Source: Pleionea sediminis
GTDB lineage: Bacteria; Pseudomonadota; Gammaproteobacteria; Enterobacterales; Kangiellaceae
Assembly: GCF_007570825.1 (NCBI RefSeq)
Contig: NZ_SUNB01000001.1
Location: 1,612,001-1,676,000 of the forward strand
Reading direction: 5' to 3'
DNA: 64,000 bases
Shown one piece after another: positions 8,587 to 20,841 of this stretch; within the stretch, counting starts at the first letter, position 1, and each line of letters opens with the position of its first letter. The position numbers and the translations under genes are program-made. A model generated the notes under the pieces. It saw only the letters and a list, made by a program, of their open reading frames with translations, searched no databases and was not told the DNA's origin.

Positions 8587-9117
8587 TTAGTTTAAAACGG
8601 CCTCGATATCAGCTGCCCAGCTTTTATTGGGTGTTTCAATGATACGGCCAATTTCGCGGTGATCTTTATCCAGGAGAATGGCTGTTGGAGTGTATCGAAT
8701 TGAAATTCCATAAGGATTATTTTCAATCGGGATTTTCTTATCGTAGCCAACTCCAATCAATCGGGTCTTTATATTCGGATTATTCGCGGTATCGATAAGT
8801 TTAAGCAGTCTGGGAACTTCACGTTGACTGTCATGGCACCAGGTTCCAAACACAATAATCAGCTCCATCGGATCTTTAATAGCCTTTAGCCGTTGGCTAT
8901 CTTGTTCCGATAACTCATATTTTTGATACGTGCTGGAAAAGGCTGTGTACTTGTCGAGTAATTCAACGGCAGAGATCTCGCCTATTGCGTTTGTTTTGGC
9001 GTGGAACGAGGAATGTGAACTGAGTTCTGAGTGTTTAGCTGTTGGGTTTGCAGAGCTTGTGCATCCGGCGGTAATTCCAACGATTATTAAGAAGACAATT
9101 ATTTTTACTGGGATCAT
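8587..9117 (-). CDS. Thioredoxin-fold lipoprotein
   Basis: The first 19 residues form a lipoprotein signal ending in a GITAGC lipobox, so the protein is probably anchored in an envelope membrane. The body looks like a thioredoxin fold: a FGTWCHDSQREVPRLL active-site helix with a CxxS pair instead of CxxC, and a later RYTPTAILLD strand with the cis-proline. CxxS enzymes tend to act on mixed disulfides or may only bind thiols. It lies 5 bases after the M23 peptidase gene and ends the 10.8-to-8.6 kb operon. The substrate is not known. Confidence 0.7.
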   Translation of the reverse strand: MIPVKIIVFLIIVGITAGCTSSANPTAKHSELSSHSSFHAKTNAIGEISAVELLDKYTAFSSTYQKYELSEQDSQRLKAIKDPMELIIVFGTWCHDSQREVPRLLKLIDTANNPNIKTRLIGVGYDKKIPIENNPYGISIRYTPTAILLDKDHREIGRIIETPNKSWAADIEAVLN

Positions 9118-9122
9118 GAAAG

Positions 9123-9644
9123 TTACTCTGTGATGTAATCAATAGGATTAAGATAAACTATTTTTTTCCAGCCTTGTGTTGAGCTGTCAATTCGCCAAAG
9201 GTAGGGGAGCAGGCTCACAATACTAAAGTGGACATGAGGTTGCTTGCCTTGAGCATTACCACTATCGCCCAATGTGCCAATCGCATCACCTGAGAAATAA
9301 ATCCACGAATCGTTTGTTATTGAATCAAGGTGAGCGTAATAATGTATTTTCCATTCGGGACCCAGCAAGACCACAACATTACCTCCTTTCGAGAGTTGCC
9401 CTCGGTACAAGAGTATTCCGTGATTGGCAGCAACGACGGGATCGCCTTTATTGCCAAAAATATCAATGCCCTTATGGGTGACTGATGATCCCCAGTGTTC
9501 GTACCAAAACGTCTGGGCATTCCAGTCATTTTGTGTTGCTCCAACAACTGGAATTCGCCAATGATTGGGTATCATTAAAACAACAAGTATGACTGTAAGC
9601 GGTATTAAGAGTCGCTTTTTCTTAAGCCAGGTGCGCTGGATCAT
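9123..9644 (-). CDS. M23 family metallopeptidase (LytM domain), membrane-anchored
   Basis: An N-terminal hydrophobic segment (about residues 10-25) anchors the protein. The LytM zinc site is intact, with THKGIDIFG (H and D ligands) and PHVHFSI (HxH) near the end. The family cuts peptide cross-links in peptidoglycan or in some cases other glycine-rich targets. At 173 residues it is little more than the catalytic domain. The start overlaps the VOC gene stop by four bases (ATGA). Confidence 0.85.
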   Translation of the reverse strand: MIQRTWLKKKRLLIPLTVILVVLMIPNHWRIPVVGATQNDWNAQTFWYEHWGSSVTHKGIDIFGNKGDPVVAANHGILLYRGQLSKGGNVVVLLGPEWKIHYYAHLDSITNDSWIYFSGDAIGTLGDSGNAQGKQPHVHFSIVSLLPYLWRIDSSTQGWKKIVYLNPIDYITE

Positions 9645-10012
9645 AAAACCGGAGTTGTTGAATGCAGGGCAATCGTATTTCCTTCACTGTCTAAAACGAT
9701 AGCTCGGGCACCGTGAGGTCCTATCGAATGTGGAGTCTTTATGACCTTACCGCCATTTAAGGGTACTTGCTCAACGGCATCCTGCAGTCTTCCATCGACA
9801 TTAAAATAAATGAGTGTTGAGGCTGATAAAGGCACAAAGTCTGTTTGTGGAACCAGACAGCCAGAAACACTATTACCCGAGTGTTCAAAGACGGCATAAC
9901 GGTAGCCATCAAACTCTTCAACTTTTAACTTTTGCTGTAAAACGGCTTGAAAGAACTTAACGGCTCGATCAAGTTCTCTTACACCCAAATCGATCCAGAC
10001 AATTTGATTCAC
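9641..10012 (-). CDS. VOC family (glyoxalase-like) protein
   Basis: The protein has the paired beta-alpha-beta-beta-beta pattern of vicinal oxygen chelate proteins, seen as WIDLGVRELDRAVKFFQAVL and later HSIGPHGARAIVLDSEGN. The family includes glyoxalases and dioxygenases, and the substrate cannot be read from sequence. I choose a GTG at 10012, not the upstream ATG at 10063. The GTG overlaps the preceding gene's stop as GTGA, has GAGGA about nine bases upstream, and gives the protein the family's usual N terminus. That makes it 123 residues. Confidence 0.75.
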   Translation of the reverse strand: MNQIVWIDLGVRELDRAVKFFQAVLQQKLKVEEFDGYRYAVFEHSGNSVSGCLVPQTDFVPLSASTLIYFNVDGRLQDAVEQVPLNGGKVIKTPHSIGPHGARAIVLDSEGNTIALHSTTPVL

Positions 10013-10245
10013 GATGGATCGTCCTCTGTTTTGTTTGGTTTCTTTAATAGGGGCAATATCCAATTCAGTAAAGAGCCAACGGCTACGGTCAATGCGCCGA
10101 CAATAAATATTTGCTGGTTTGTTTTAACCGATAACCAATTCCAGTTTAAAAACTGGTGCGCCATGGTAACGCTAATGATGATAAATCCGATTAGATAACA
10201 AATGAGGGCAGGGAATGGTGGCTTTTTAAAGGTAAATTGGATCAT
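10009..10245 (-). CDS. Small two-helix membrane protein
   Basis: This 78-residue protein has two hydrophobic segments, at about residues 13-31 and 45-68, and a charged tail (KKPNKTEDDPS). I do not recognise a family. It overlaps the DUF1285 gene by four bases at its start and the VOC gene by four bases at its end, which supports it as a real coupled cistron. Its function is unknown. Confidence 0.65.
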   Translation of the reverse strand: MIQFTFKKPPFPALICYLIGFIIISVTMAHQFLNWNWLSVKTNQQIFIVGALTVAVGSLLNWILPLLKKPNKTEDDPS

Positions 10246-10790
10246 TGTTCTACTTTGCCAAGTGAAAAAGTCTCTCCCTGACTGGAAACTCGAAGCTCGA
10301 TTTTACCGTTTTGCTCTACTTGTTCTGCGATGTCGACAAGTTGATAAAACACATTGCGATTAATTAAAGCATCTAGATTACGACGAACTCGAATATAGGG
10401 AGAAGGTTCTTTGGTTTCCGGATCGATTTCAACCCAAATAGGGTGTTCTTTCCCTGCGATAAATTGATTGCCGACATTATCGGTAAACAGCAATGCTTGT
10501 CCTTCATTTGTTTCATGAACATCCATTAGTACGGCAACAAAGGGGGCATCAACAACCCGAATACCGACTTTTTCAACAGGTGTTACCAGGAAGTACTGAT
10601 CGTTCTCCTTTTTTAGAACGGTAGAAAATAGCTTTACCAGTTTTTGTCGCCCAATAGGTGTTCCCATATAATGCCAGCTGCCATCGCGTTTGATTTCGAT
10701 ATCAATTTCACCACAATATTCCGGATCCCATTTTTCGACGGGCGGTAAATTGTCTGCGTCGATACTTGATGCCAGTTTATTCAGATCCAC
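10242..10790 (-). CDS. DUF1285 domain-containing protein
   Basis: The protein opens with LPPVEKWDPEYCGEIDIEI and continues with RDGSWHYMGTPIGRQKLVKLFSTVL, the typical start of the DUF1285 family. The VTPVEKVGI segment and the predicted beta-rich body match it. The biochemical role of the family is not established. At 182 residues it is of normal size. It is the first gene of a likely five-gene minus-strand operon running to 8587, with overlaps at almost every junction. Confidence 0.85.
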   Translation of the reverse strand: MDLNKLASSIDADNLPPVEKWDPEYCGEIDIEIKRDGSWHYMGTPIGRQKLVKLFSTVLKKENDQYFLVTPVEKVGIRVVDAPFVAVLMDVHETNEGQALLFTDNVGNQFIAGKEHPIWVEIDPETKEPSPYIRVRRNLDALINRNVFYQLVDIAEQVEQNGKIELRVSSQGETFSLGKVEQ

Positions 10791-10937
10791 GATTGAGCCT
10801 AAATGTTGATTTATTCTCGTTTAGTTTACGCGTTTAGGAACAGATAGCAAAGGCAGAGGGTCGTTTATAAGAACTCAAGCTAATCAAGATTTCTTCCTTT
10901 AGAAACTATTGCTCTAAAATCGTTTCACTCAGTAAAG

Positions 10938-11171
10938 TTACTGGGACTTTTCTATGAGAAAGGAGTAAATACCATTGTTTACGGATTGCTCTAGTAACTG
11001 ATGGTCCATAAATTGGCAAAATTTAGGTATGTCTCTTTGTGTTGAAGGATCGTCGGCAATGACTTCGAGTTGTTCTCCAGGCTTCAGTTCACGCATGGTT
11101 TTACGAATCATCATAACAGGCTCTGGGCATCGCAATCCCAAAGTATCTAATTGTCGAGTGTTATCTTTCAC
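10938..11171 (-). CDS. tusA: TusA-like sulfur carrier protein
   Basis: This 77-residue SirA/TusA-fold protein has the conserved catalytic cysteine in [16 protein letters not shown] (Cys15). The family relays persulfide sulfur, classically for 2-thiouridine formation in tRNA. The [16 protein letters not shown] block is also typical. It stands alone between the DUF1285 operon and the Spy-like gene, so the symbol rests on the motif and size. Confidence 0.85.
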   Translation of the reverse strand: MKDNTRQLDTLGLRCPEPVMMIRKTMRELKPGEQLEVIADDPSTQRDIPKFCQFMDHQLLEQSVNNGIYSFLIEKSQ

Positions 11172-11220
11172 AGGCTATTTAGGTTATGAGATAAAAGCTG
11201 GAGTTTAACCCAATTGGTGC

Positions 11221-11703
11221 TTAGTTGCGATGGTGAGTTGAAAAGGAACGCTTCAGCCACAAATGATTCATAGTCCGGTCGAATTTGGCCTTTTGCATAG
11301 AGTTGAGTTGTTGATATAAATTGTCGACCACAAGCATAAGCTGGCGTGTCTCATGCAACCGTGTTTGCAGGTGTTCTTCGCGAAGATTAAGGGTTTCAAT
11401 ACTATTCAAACTTTTATTTTGGCGTTTAAAAGCGGCTAATTTATTTCTTCGTATCTCTCTGTCTTCCAGTTGCTCTAAAAACGTAATTTCAAAACGTTGC
11501 CAACTTTCTCTTTGTGAGGGTGAGAGTTCTAGGTGTCTGGAAAAAACATCCAGATTTTGCTTTGCTTTGGCAAGAGAAGCTTCAAACGTATTTGAGAAAA
11601 ACTGGGCAAACTCTTCATCGGCAAAATCGGCGTTAAGCTCAGAAATGCTCATCGCTTTTAGAGGTAATCCAATACAAAAAACAAGTATAGAAAGCTTTTT
11701 CAT
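11221..11703 (-). CDS. Spy/CpxP-like periplasmic protein
   Basis: This 160-residue protein starts with a cleavable signal (KKLSILVFCIGLPLKAMS). The rest is almost entirely helical and charged, with a LSPSQRESWQRF segment that recalls the LTxxQ motif of the Spy/CpxP chaperone family, repeated weakly at LNSMQKAKF. I place the start at an ATG at 11703, directly after GAGGAG. An in-frame ATG at 11742 would put 13 residues before the signal peptide. A periplasmic chaperone or stress role is an inference from the fold pattern only. Confidence 0.6.
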   Translation of the reverse strand: MKKLSILVFCIGLPLKAMSISELNADFADEEFAQFFSNTFEASLAKAKQNLDVFSRHLELSPSQRESWQRFEITFLEQLEDREIRRNKLAAFKRQNKSLNSIETLNLREEHLQTRLHETRQLMLVVDNLYQQLNSMQKAKFDRTMNHLWLKRSFSTHHRN

Positions 11704-11917
11704 CCGTAACTCCTCAAAGTCTAATTTAATTATAACGTTCATATTTGCGATTTACTTACCGCGATTTTCGCTTTGAGTTGTGGGAATTCAGCCATCTTTT
11801 TCTTATTAGATCGTTTATTTACTCGTTTTGGTTGGGGGGTTGCTGTTAGTAATCGCTTTTGTTCTGCTCAGAAAGTTATTAAGATGCTGTGTCAATTTTG
11901 TAAAAAGGAAATCTCTC

Positions 11918-13258
11918 GTGAGTGTTAAAAAAATAGTAGGCGCTCTCTTTAGTTGTCTAATGTATGTATCTCTGGCTCATTCTCTATCTCTTGAGGAGAT
12001 TGATGAGTTTACGTTAAAAAATGGCATGAAAATTATTGTGGTTGAGGATAACTCCATACCGAATGCCAATATGTATTTATTCTGGCGGGTTGGCTCACGT
12101 AATGAATACCCTGGCATTACCGGAATATCTCATTTTTTTGAACACATGATGTTTAATGGTTCAAAAAATTACGGACCAAAAATGTTTGACCGAGTCATGG
12201 AAGCGTCTGGTGGTGCAAATAACGCTTACACGACGGAAAATATTACGGCTTACACCAATTGGTTTCCGGTGGAATCCATGGAAACCATTTTTCAATTAGA
12301 AGCCGATCGCATTGCTCATTTAGCGATTGAAAAAGATGTCGTGGAAAGCGAACGTGGGGTGGTTGCCTCTGAGCGACGAACCGGTCTTGAAAACTCTAAC
12401 TTTCGCGCAATTAGTGAAGAAGTGAAAAATGCAGCTTTTCGCGCACATCCATACAGTTGGCCAGTCATTGGTCATGCCAGTGATATCGAAGGATGGTCAC
12501 TCGAAGATTTGGTTACTTATCATAAAACTTATTATTCACCGAATAATGCTGTTGTTGTGATTTCTGGTGATGTCAAAGTTAGCGAAGTTAAAGCATTGGC
12601 TAAAAAGTATTTCGAACCGATTCAAAATGGCCCAAAACCAAGAAATATTCATACCGTTGAACCTGAGCAAAAAGGTGAGCGAAGAGTTTATCTGCATAAA
12701 CCCTCTATTAGTAGTCCCAATATAATGATGGCATGGCATATACCTGAGTCTAAGCACGAAGATTATTATTCACTGGATATATTAAGCAGTATTTTATCTG
12801 ACGGTTATACATCCCGACTTTATCAATCGTTAGTTGATGAAAAACAACTGGCATCTGGTGTTTTTTCTTACTTACCCAAAAGCATCGATCCTAATCTCTT
12901 TTATGTTTACGCTGTGGCAAATCAGGATGTTGCTTCTGATGTACTTGAAAAAGCAATGATAGAAGTCATTAATGATGTCATTAAAAAGGGTGTATCCGAA
13001 GAAGAGCTACAAAAAATAAAAAATAACCAAAGCGTTAATTTTTATCGCACGATACAAACTATTAATGGTAAATCGAATGAGCTAGGTTCCTATGAAGTTT
13101 ATTTTGGGGATTACAAGCGCTTACTTGATGCTCCTAAATACTATGAAAAAGTCAGTTTAGAAGATATTCAACGCGTAGCAAAAAAGTATCTTGTCAAAGC
13201 AAACCGAACCGTTGGAATTATAGATTTAAAGGAGGATTCTCATGCAGATGATTTATAA
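11918..13258 (+). CDS. M16 family zinc peptidase, catalytic subunit
   Basis: This insulinase/processing-peptidase-like protein has an intact inverted zinc motif in HFFEHMMF (HxxEH), with the third ligand glutamate expected downstream in the VVESERGVVASERR helix. A signal peptide (KKIVGALFSCLMYVSLAHS) sends it to the periplasm. I choose the GTG at 11918, which follows AAGGA by eight bases; the upstream ATG at 11828 would bury the signal peptide. The gene overlaps its partner at 13242 by 17 bases. Two-gene M16B pairs usually form a heterodimer with one active subunit. Confidence 0.9.
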   Translation: MSVKKIVGALFSCLMYVSLAHSLSLEEIDEFTLKNGMKIIVVEDNSIPNANMYLFWRVGSRNEYPGITGISHFFEHMMFNGSKNYGPKMFDRVMEASGGANNAYTTENITAYTNWFPVESMETIFQLEADRIAHLAIEKDVVESERGVVASERRTGLENSNFRAISEEVKNAAFRAHPYSWPVIGHASDIEGWSLEDLVTYHKTYYSPNNAVVVISGDVKVSEVKALAKKYFEPIQNGPKPRNIHTVEPEQKGERRVYLHKPSISSPNIMMAWHIPESKHEDYYSLDILSSILSDGYTSRLYQSLVDEKQLASGVFSYLPKSIDPNLFYVYAVANQDVASDVLEKAMIEVINDVIKKGVSEEELQKIKNNQSVNFYRTIQTINGKSNELGSYEVYFGDYKRLLDAPKYYEKVSLEDIQRVAKKYLVKANRTVGIIDLKEDSHADDL

Positions 13259-14621
13259 GGTTTCTGTCGTTTTATTGTTAACTGTTCTGTCCTGTTGTGT
13301 TTCTGCAGGTGATTTTAAACTACCAGATTATGAAAAAGTTAAGTTAGAAAATGGGATGACGTTACTTTTAATGGAGCACAAAGAGGTACCTCTAATTAAT
13401 ATTCAAGTGCGAGTGTCTGCAGGTGCCGTCGACTCGCCCATAGAAGGCCTTTCTGATGTCACAGCTGAAGCTTTACGCTTCGGTAATAAATCTATGACGA
13501 AAAAAGAAATGGAGGAGGCACTTGATTTCATAGGTGCGAACTTATCAACTTGGTCAGGCGTTGATGTTAGTGGCCTGCAGTCGTCATTTCATAAGAAAGA
13601 TAAAAAAACCGTTATTGATATTATCGCCAACACTTTAATGAGTCCAACTTTTAATAAAGACGAGCTTGATAAATATTTAACTCGATACTCGAGTCAAATT
13701 GAACAACGTAAAGAGAGTCCTAAAGCTCTCGTTGGTGATTACTTTAAATCTCTCTATTTTAGTGATCATCCATACTCTGTTCAGGTCATGGCGACACAAA
13801 AATCATTATCGAAAATAAATAAAAGTGCTATCGAAAACTTCTATCAAAAATATTATCAACCAAATAATATTGTCATTGCGGTTGTCGGTGACTTTCAAGT
13901 TAAATCAATGAAGCAACAAGTTTTGAAAGCTTTTTCTGGTTGGAAAAATCGCCACAAACAAAATTTTGTTAGAATCGAAAAGATGAAGCAACCTCCGTCT
14001 GCTCAAGTTTTGTTAGTCAATAAAGAAGATGCAAAAGAAACAACTTTTTATATTGGCGGAAAAGGCATTGCGAGAAATAATGAAGATTATGTTGCATTGG
14101 AAGTTATTAATACAATACTAGGTGGTCGTTTTACATCTTGGCTTAATGATGCTTTGCGAGTAAACGCAGGGTTAACTTATAGTGCAAGCAGCGACTTTAT
14201 AACATTGAAAAATGATGGATACTTTCGTATTTCGACATTTACTAAAACATCAACCACCGAAGAGGCAATTGATCTTGCCCTAAAAACATATTATCAACTG
14301 TGGAACAAAGGTATTAATGAGTCTATTTTAAAGTCAGCAAAAGCTTATGTGAAAGGTCAGTTCCCTCCAAAGTTTGAAACAGCTGGAGAATTGGCGGAGT
14401 TGCTTGTTGATTTTGAAGTATTAAATATTAATCCTTCATTTATTAATAATTTTAATACCAACGTTAATGAGTTGACGGTCGAAAAAGCGAATGATTTGGT
14501 TAAACAGTATTTTCCAAAAGACAACTTGCAGTTTGTGTTGATTGGTAAAGCGGATGATATTCGAAAGGTTGCAAAAAAATACGGTTCAGTAACAGAAATT
14601 GAAATGGGTGACCAACTGTAA
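13242..14621 (+). CDS. M16 family peptidase homologue, non-catalytic subunit
   Basis: This protein has the two-lobed M16 fold pattern and a signal peptide (VSVVLLLTVLSCCVSAG). It lacks the zinc motif: where the partner has HFFEH, this protein has SDVTAEALRFG. The C-terminal half keeps the substrate-side signature region (LNDALRVNAGLTYSASS). It therefore probably supplies the second half of the chamber for the upstream catalytic subunit. A strong AAGGAGG lies inside the end of the upstream gene. Both genes are followed by a terminator region shared with fadA. Confidence 0.88.
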   Translation: MQMIYKVSVVLLLTVLSCCVSAGDFKLPDYEKVKLENGMTLLLMEHKEVPLINIQVRVSAGAVDSPIEGLSDVTAEALRFGNKSMTKKEMEEALDFIGANLSTWSGVDVSGLQSSFHKKDKKTVIDIIANTLMSPTFNKDELDKYLTRYSSQIEQRKESPKALVGDYFKSLYFSDHPYSVQVMATQKSLSKINKSAIENFYQKYYQPNNIVIAVVGDFQVKSMKQQVLKAFSGWKNRHKQNFVRIEKMKQPPSAQVLLVNKEDAKETTFYIGGKGIARNNEDYVALEVINTILGGRFTSWLNDALRVNAGLTYSASSDFITLKNDGYFRISTFTKTSTTEEAIDLALKTYYQLWNKGINESILKSAKAYVKGQFPPKFETAGELAELLVDFEVLNINPSFINNFNTNVNELTVEKANDLVKQYFPKDNLQFVLIGKADDIRKVAKKYGSVTEIEMGDQL

Positions 14622-14658
14622 AATGCTTGCTGTAGTTATATTTTAAAATTCCACTTTA

Positions 14659-14692
14659 AAAAAAATGGCCGAACTCGAAATTCGAGCTCGGC
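14659..14692 (-). terminator. Rho-independent terminator of fadBA
   Basis: A 12-base stem with one mismatch (14668-14679 with 14681-14692) is followed, in the minus direction, by a run of eight T. The T run lies on the fadA side of transcription, so it should end the fadBA transcript. For the plus-strand M16 pair the same stem has no T run and would be a poor terminator. Confidence 0.8.
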
Positions 14693-14719
14693 TATTTACC
14701 AAGGACTTTTCTTATCAGG

Positions 14720-18054
<3,335 letters not shown>

Positions 18055-18187
18055 AAGATTGACTCCATCCTGTACAGAGAATTAATAAACCTATCAAAGT
18101 CAATAGGTTAGAATTAGAATACTGGTTTGGTACAGCGTTTCTTACACGCATTATTGCACTGCGATAAGGCACAATAGTAACACAGTT

Positions 18188-18204
18188 CACTGGTCAGACA
18201 AGTA
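18188..18204. promoter_or_regulatory. FadR-like operator between fadB and pepQ
   Basis: CACTGGTCAGACAAGTA matches the core of the gammaproteobacterial FadR site (CTGGTC-n-GAC with a downstream GT). It lies 134 bases upstream of the fadB start. Repression of fadBA by FadR, relieved by long-chain acyl-CoA, is inferred from the known family role. The fadR gene is not in this window. Confidence 0.6.
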
Positions 18205-18331
18205 GCCAGCCAGTTTAATCAAGCGCCTAATTTAAGCATAAATCGCACAATGAGTGATATTCAACGACTCAACGAGACTTGTCGAATGCTCGTTTTAAAA
18301 TGATCATATTTGGTGCATCGAGAGAGCTGGT

Positions 18332-18359
18332 TTGGTGCTTGGGCCTCAATCTGTATAAT
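18332..18359 (+). promoter_or_regulatory. Probable sigma-70 promoter of pepQ
   Basis: A perfect -10 box TATAAT at 18354-18359 lies 16 bases after TTGGTG (18332-18337). The pepQ ATG follows 36 bases later. The -35 box is weak, which is common when the -10 is perfect. Confidence 0.5.
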
Positions 18360-18395
18360 GCAGGGCTAATTTTAGATGATTAAAGAGCGATAGGT

Positions 18396-19724
18396 ATGAC
18401 TAAAAACATTGAAGCGACCTTTGACGCACATTTCGAAGCTCTGCTGGAGCGTTATCAAAGCCTGCTGGCGGAACACAAGTATGATTATGCTGTTATTCCC
18501 TCTGGTATGCCCATTCGCAAATATCTCGATGACATGGACTATCCATTTAAAGTGAATCCTCACTTTAAAGCAGTTTTACCATTGGCTGATCATCCCCACT
18601 GTCAGATCATACTACCTCAATCGGGTAAACCGACCCTGTGTTATTACCAACCCGTTGATTTTTGGCATACGGTTCCGGTCGATCCAGAAGGTCCCTGGGT
18701 AAAGTATTTTGACATTCAAATTATTCAGCGACCACAAGAAGCTTTGTCGCACATCCCGAAAGAAGGTCGAGTGATTCTTCTTGGTCAAAAGGAAGGTGTG
18801 TTAGATGCAGTAAGCTTTTCGGCACAGAATCCAGAAACGATTGTATATCCTTTGTACTGGCACCGAGCTTATAAGTCAGATTATGAAATTGAATGTTTGT
18901 GGCAAGCTAACGTTATTGCTGCCAGAGCGCATACCGCAGCCAAAGACGCTTTTTACGCAAAAGAAACTGAGCAAGGAATCCAACTGGCTTATTTGAAGGC
19001 GGCAAAGCAGTTAGAAAATGACATGCCCTACGGCAACATTGTCGCTCTTAATAGTAATGGCGCCATTTTGCACTACACCGGATGCGAAGGTGAACCTCCA
19101 AAAGAACATCATGCCTTTTTGATTGATGCCGGCGCTCAGTTTCATGGCTACGCGTCCGATATTACACGTACTTACTCCTTCAAAAAGAATGATGAATTTG
19201 CCGAGATGATTGCGGCGATGGATGAAATGCATTTGGGTTTGCTTGAGCAAATAAAGCCGAATGGGTCATACGTTGATTTGCACATTCAAGCACATCATCA
19301 AATTTCCGATATTTTAAATCGTTTTGGTTTTATCGATATGGCGCCTGAGCAAATGGTGAAAGAAGGCGTATCCAGTGTTTTCTTCCCTCACGGTTTAGGG
19401 CATCAATTAGGCTTACAAGTGCATGATGTTGGCGGTCACCAAACCAATGAACAAGGTGGTGTGACAAACCCACCGGAGCAACATCCCTTTTTAAGAAACA
19501 CACGTAAGTTAGAAGCGTCTCAAGTATTAACCGTAGAGCCTGGTTTGTATTTTATTGAGTCGCTGCTCAAAGACATTAAATCGTCAGAATTTAATAACAA
19601 TGTTAACTGGAAGAAAGTCGAAGACTTTAAAAAGTTCGGTGGCATTCGTATCGAAGATGATATCGTTGTTACTGATAAAGGACATCGAAACCTTTCTCGA
19701 GAAGCATTTGCTCAAGTCGATTAA
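18396..19724 (+). CDS. pepQ: Xaa-Pro dipeptidase PepQ
   Basis: This cytosolic metallopeptidase cleaves dipeptides with C-terminal proline. The pita-bread metal ligands can be followed in order: DAGAQFHGYASDITRTY (two Asp), HGLGHQLGLQVHD (His), VEPGLYFIES (Glu) and GIRIEDDIVV (Glu). Length 442 matches E. coli PepQ. It is divergent from fadBA, the same arrangement as in enterobacteria, and is followed by yigZ. Confidence 0.95.
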   Translation: MTKNIEATFDAHFEALLERYQSLLAEHKYDYAVIPSGMPIRKYLDDMDYPFKVNPHFKAVLPLADHPHCQIILPQSGKPTLCYYQPVDFWHTVPVDPEGPWVKYFDIQIIQRPQEALSHIPKEGRVILLGQKEGVLDAVSFSAQNPETIVYPLYWHRAYKSDYEIECLWQANVIAARAHTAAKDAFYAKETEQGIQLAYLKAAKQLENDMPYGNIVALNSNGAILHYTGCEGEPPKEHHAFLIDAGAQFHGYASDITRTYSFKKNDEFAEMIAAMDEMHLGLLEQIKPNGSYVDLHIQAHHQISDILNRFGFIDMAPEQMVKEGVSSVFFPHGLGHQLGLQVHDVGGHQTNEQGGVTNPPEQHPFLRNTRKLEASQVLTVEPGLYFIESLLKDIKSSEFNNNVNWKKVEDFKKFGGIRIEDDIVVTDKGHRNLSREAFAQVD

Positions 19725-19802
19725 AAGGAAACAGCACAACGGGCTTTTTTCTTCGTCTGTTGTGCGTCCTTAATGAGTTACTCAGTGAACTAAGCGGTAA
19801 TT

Positions 19803-20417
19803 ATGTCTGGATATTCTGTTCCTGCAAAGCCAGTCGAAGTCGAAGAGGTCATCAAAGGCAGTCGATTTATTTCTCGTGCCATCAATGTTGATACTGTGGA
19901 GGCTGCTAAAGGATATTTAAAGCAGTTACGTGAAGCAGAACCAGATGCTACACATCACTGTTGGGCTTATATCGTCGGTGATCCAAAAAGCACAACTCTA
20001 ATCGGCTGCAGTGATGATGGTGAACCAGCGGGTACCGCAGGAAAGCCGATGCTAAATATTTTGCAACACTCAGGCATTGGCGACATTATTGTTGTTTGTA
20101 CACGATACTATGGTGGAACAAAGCTCGGAACCGGCGGATTGGCTCGTGCTTATGGTGGCGGTGTAAAGCTCGTAATGGAGCAAATAGAAGTTACTGACAA
20201 AATTGATAAAGCTTGGCTCAAAATTGTTGGTGCTTATGAATGCGCCAAAGATATTGAGTATGAACTGAAATTAGTTGATGCTGAAATAATAAATACTGAA
20301 TATGATGCGCAAGTGACTTATCAGGTCGCTTTGCCAGCTGAAAATAAAACAACACTAACAGAACAACTTATTGTTCGCTTTGGGGAAAAAGTCCAATGGA
20401 AATCTATCCAATCGTAA
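19803..20417 (+). CDS. yigZ: YigZ/IMPACT family protein
   Basis: The N-terminal IMPACT (UPF0029) domain has the expected blocks ATHHCWAYIVG, CSDDGEPAGTAGKPML and VVCTRYYGGTKLGTGGLARAY. A small C-terminal domain follows. Family proteins bind nucleic acid and are linked to translation, but the exact bacterial role is not settled. The pepQ-yigZ order is conserved in gammaproteobacteria. The 3' end overlaps sirB2 by 22 bases. Confidence 0.92.
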   Translation: MSGYSVPAKPVEVEEVIKGSRFISRAINVDTVEAAKGYLKQLREAEPDATHHCWAYIVGDPKSTTLIGCSDDGEPAGTAGKPMLNILQHSGIGDIIVVCTRYYGGTKLGTGGLARAYGGGVKLVMEQIEVTDKIDKAWLKIVGAYECAKDIEYELKLVDAEIINTEYDAQVTYQVALPAENKTTLTEQLIVRFGEKVQWKSIQS

Positions 20418-20770
20418 AACATTTGCACATGACCTTTGCAGGATTATCTTTGTTAGGCTTCGTTATTCGTGGCTACTGGATGATCAGTGGCTCTAAAATG
20501 TTGAATGCCAAGCCGGTAAAAATCGTTCCTCACATTGTAGACACAATATTATTAGTTTCTGCTGTAATATTGGTTGTGATGTCTGGAATGTATCCCTTAA
20601 AAGTTGATTTTGTAACATTAAAGTTATTGTTACTCGTTGCATATATTGTGCTAGGAACGTTTGCGCTTAAGCGAGGCAAAACAAAAACAATTAAAATTGT
20701 TGCGTTTATTGCGGCACTGGCGACTTTCTTTGCCATCTATTGGGCAGCGATGACGAAGCCAGTTTTTTAA
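20396..20770 (+). CDS. SirB2-family small membrane protein
   Basis: This 124-residue protein has four hydrophobic helices. The opening (YPIVKHLHMTFAGLSLLGFVIRG) and later MLNAKPVKIVPHIVDTILL match the SirB2 family. Its biochemical role is unknown. It starts inside the end of yigZ, which suggests coupled translation. Two stems in the convergent gap downstream (20787-20815 and 20819-20842) may serve as terminators between it and ogt. Confidence 0.82.
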   Translation: MEIYPIVKHLHMTFAGLSLLGFVIRGYWMISGSKMLNAKPVKIVPHIVDTILLVSAVILVVMSGMYPLKVDFVTLKLLLLVAYIVLGTFALKRGKTKTIKIVAFIAALATFFAIYWAAMTKPVF

Positions 20771-20841
20771 CTACTATTTATACTTGTCTGGTTGGCAGTA
20801 TCAACGTCAACCAGATAGGTTGATTAAAAATAATTAATCAA

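Noticed and set aside
10012-10063. Upstream ATG start for the VOC protein
   Set aside because: It would add 17 residues unlike the family, and the GTG at 10012 has the better ribosome site and a GTGA overlap.
11828-11917. Extended N terminus for the M16 catalytic subunit
   Set aside because: The extra 30 residues precede a clear signal peptide, and a GTG with a good ribosome site starts directly at it.
19733-19766. GCACAAC/GTTGTGC stem after pepQ as a terminator
   Set aside because: The loop is about 20 bases and no T run follows the stem, so a terminator cannot be supported.
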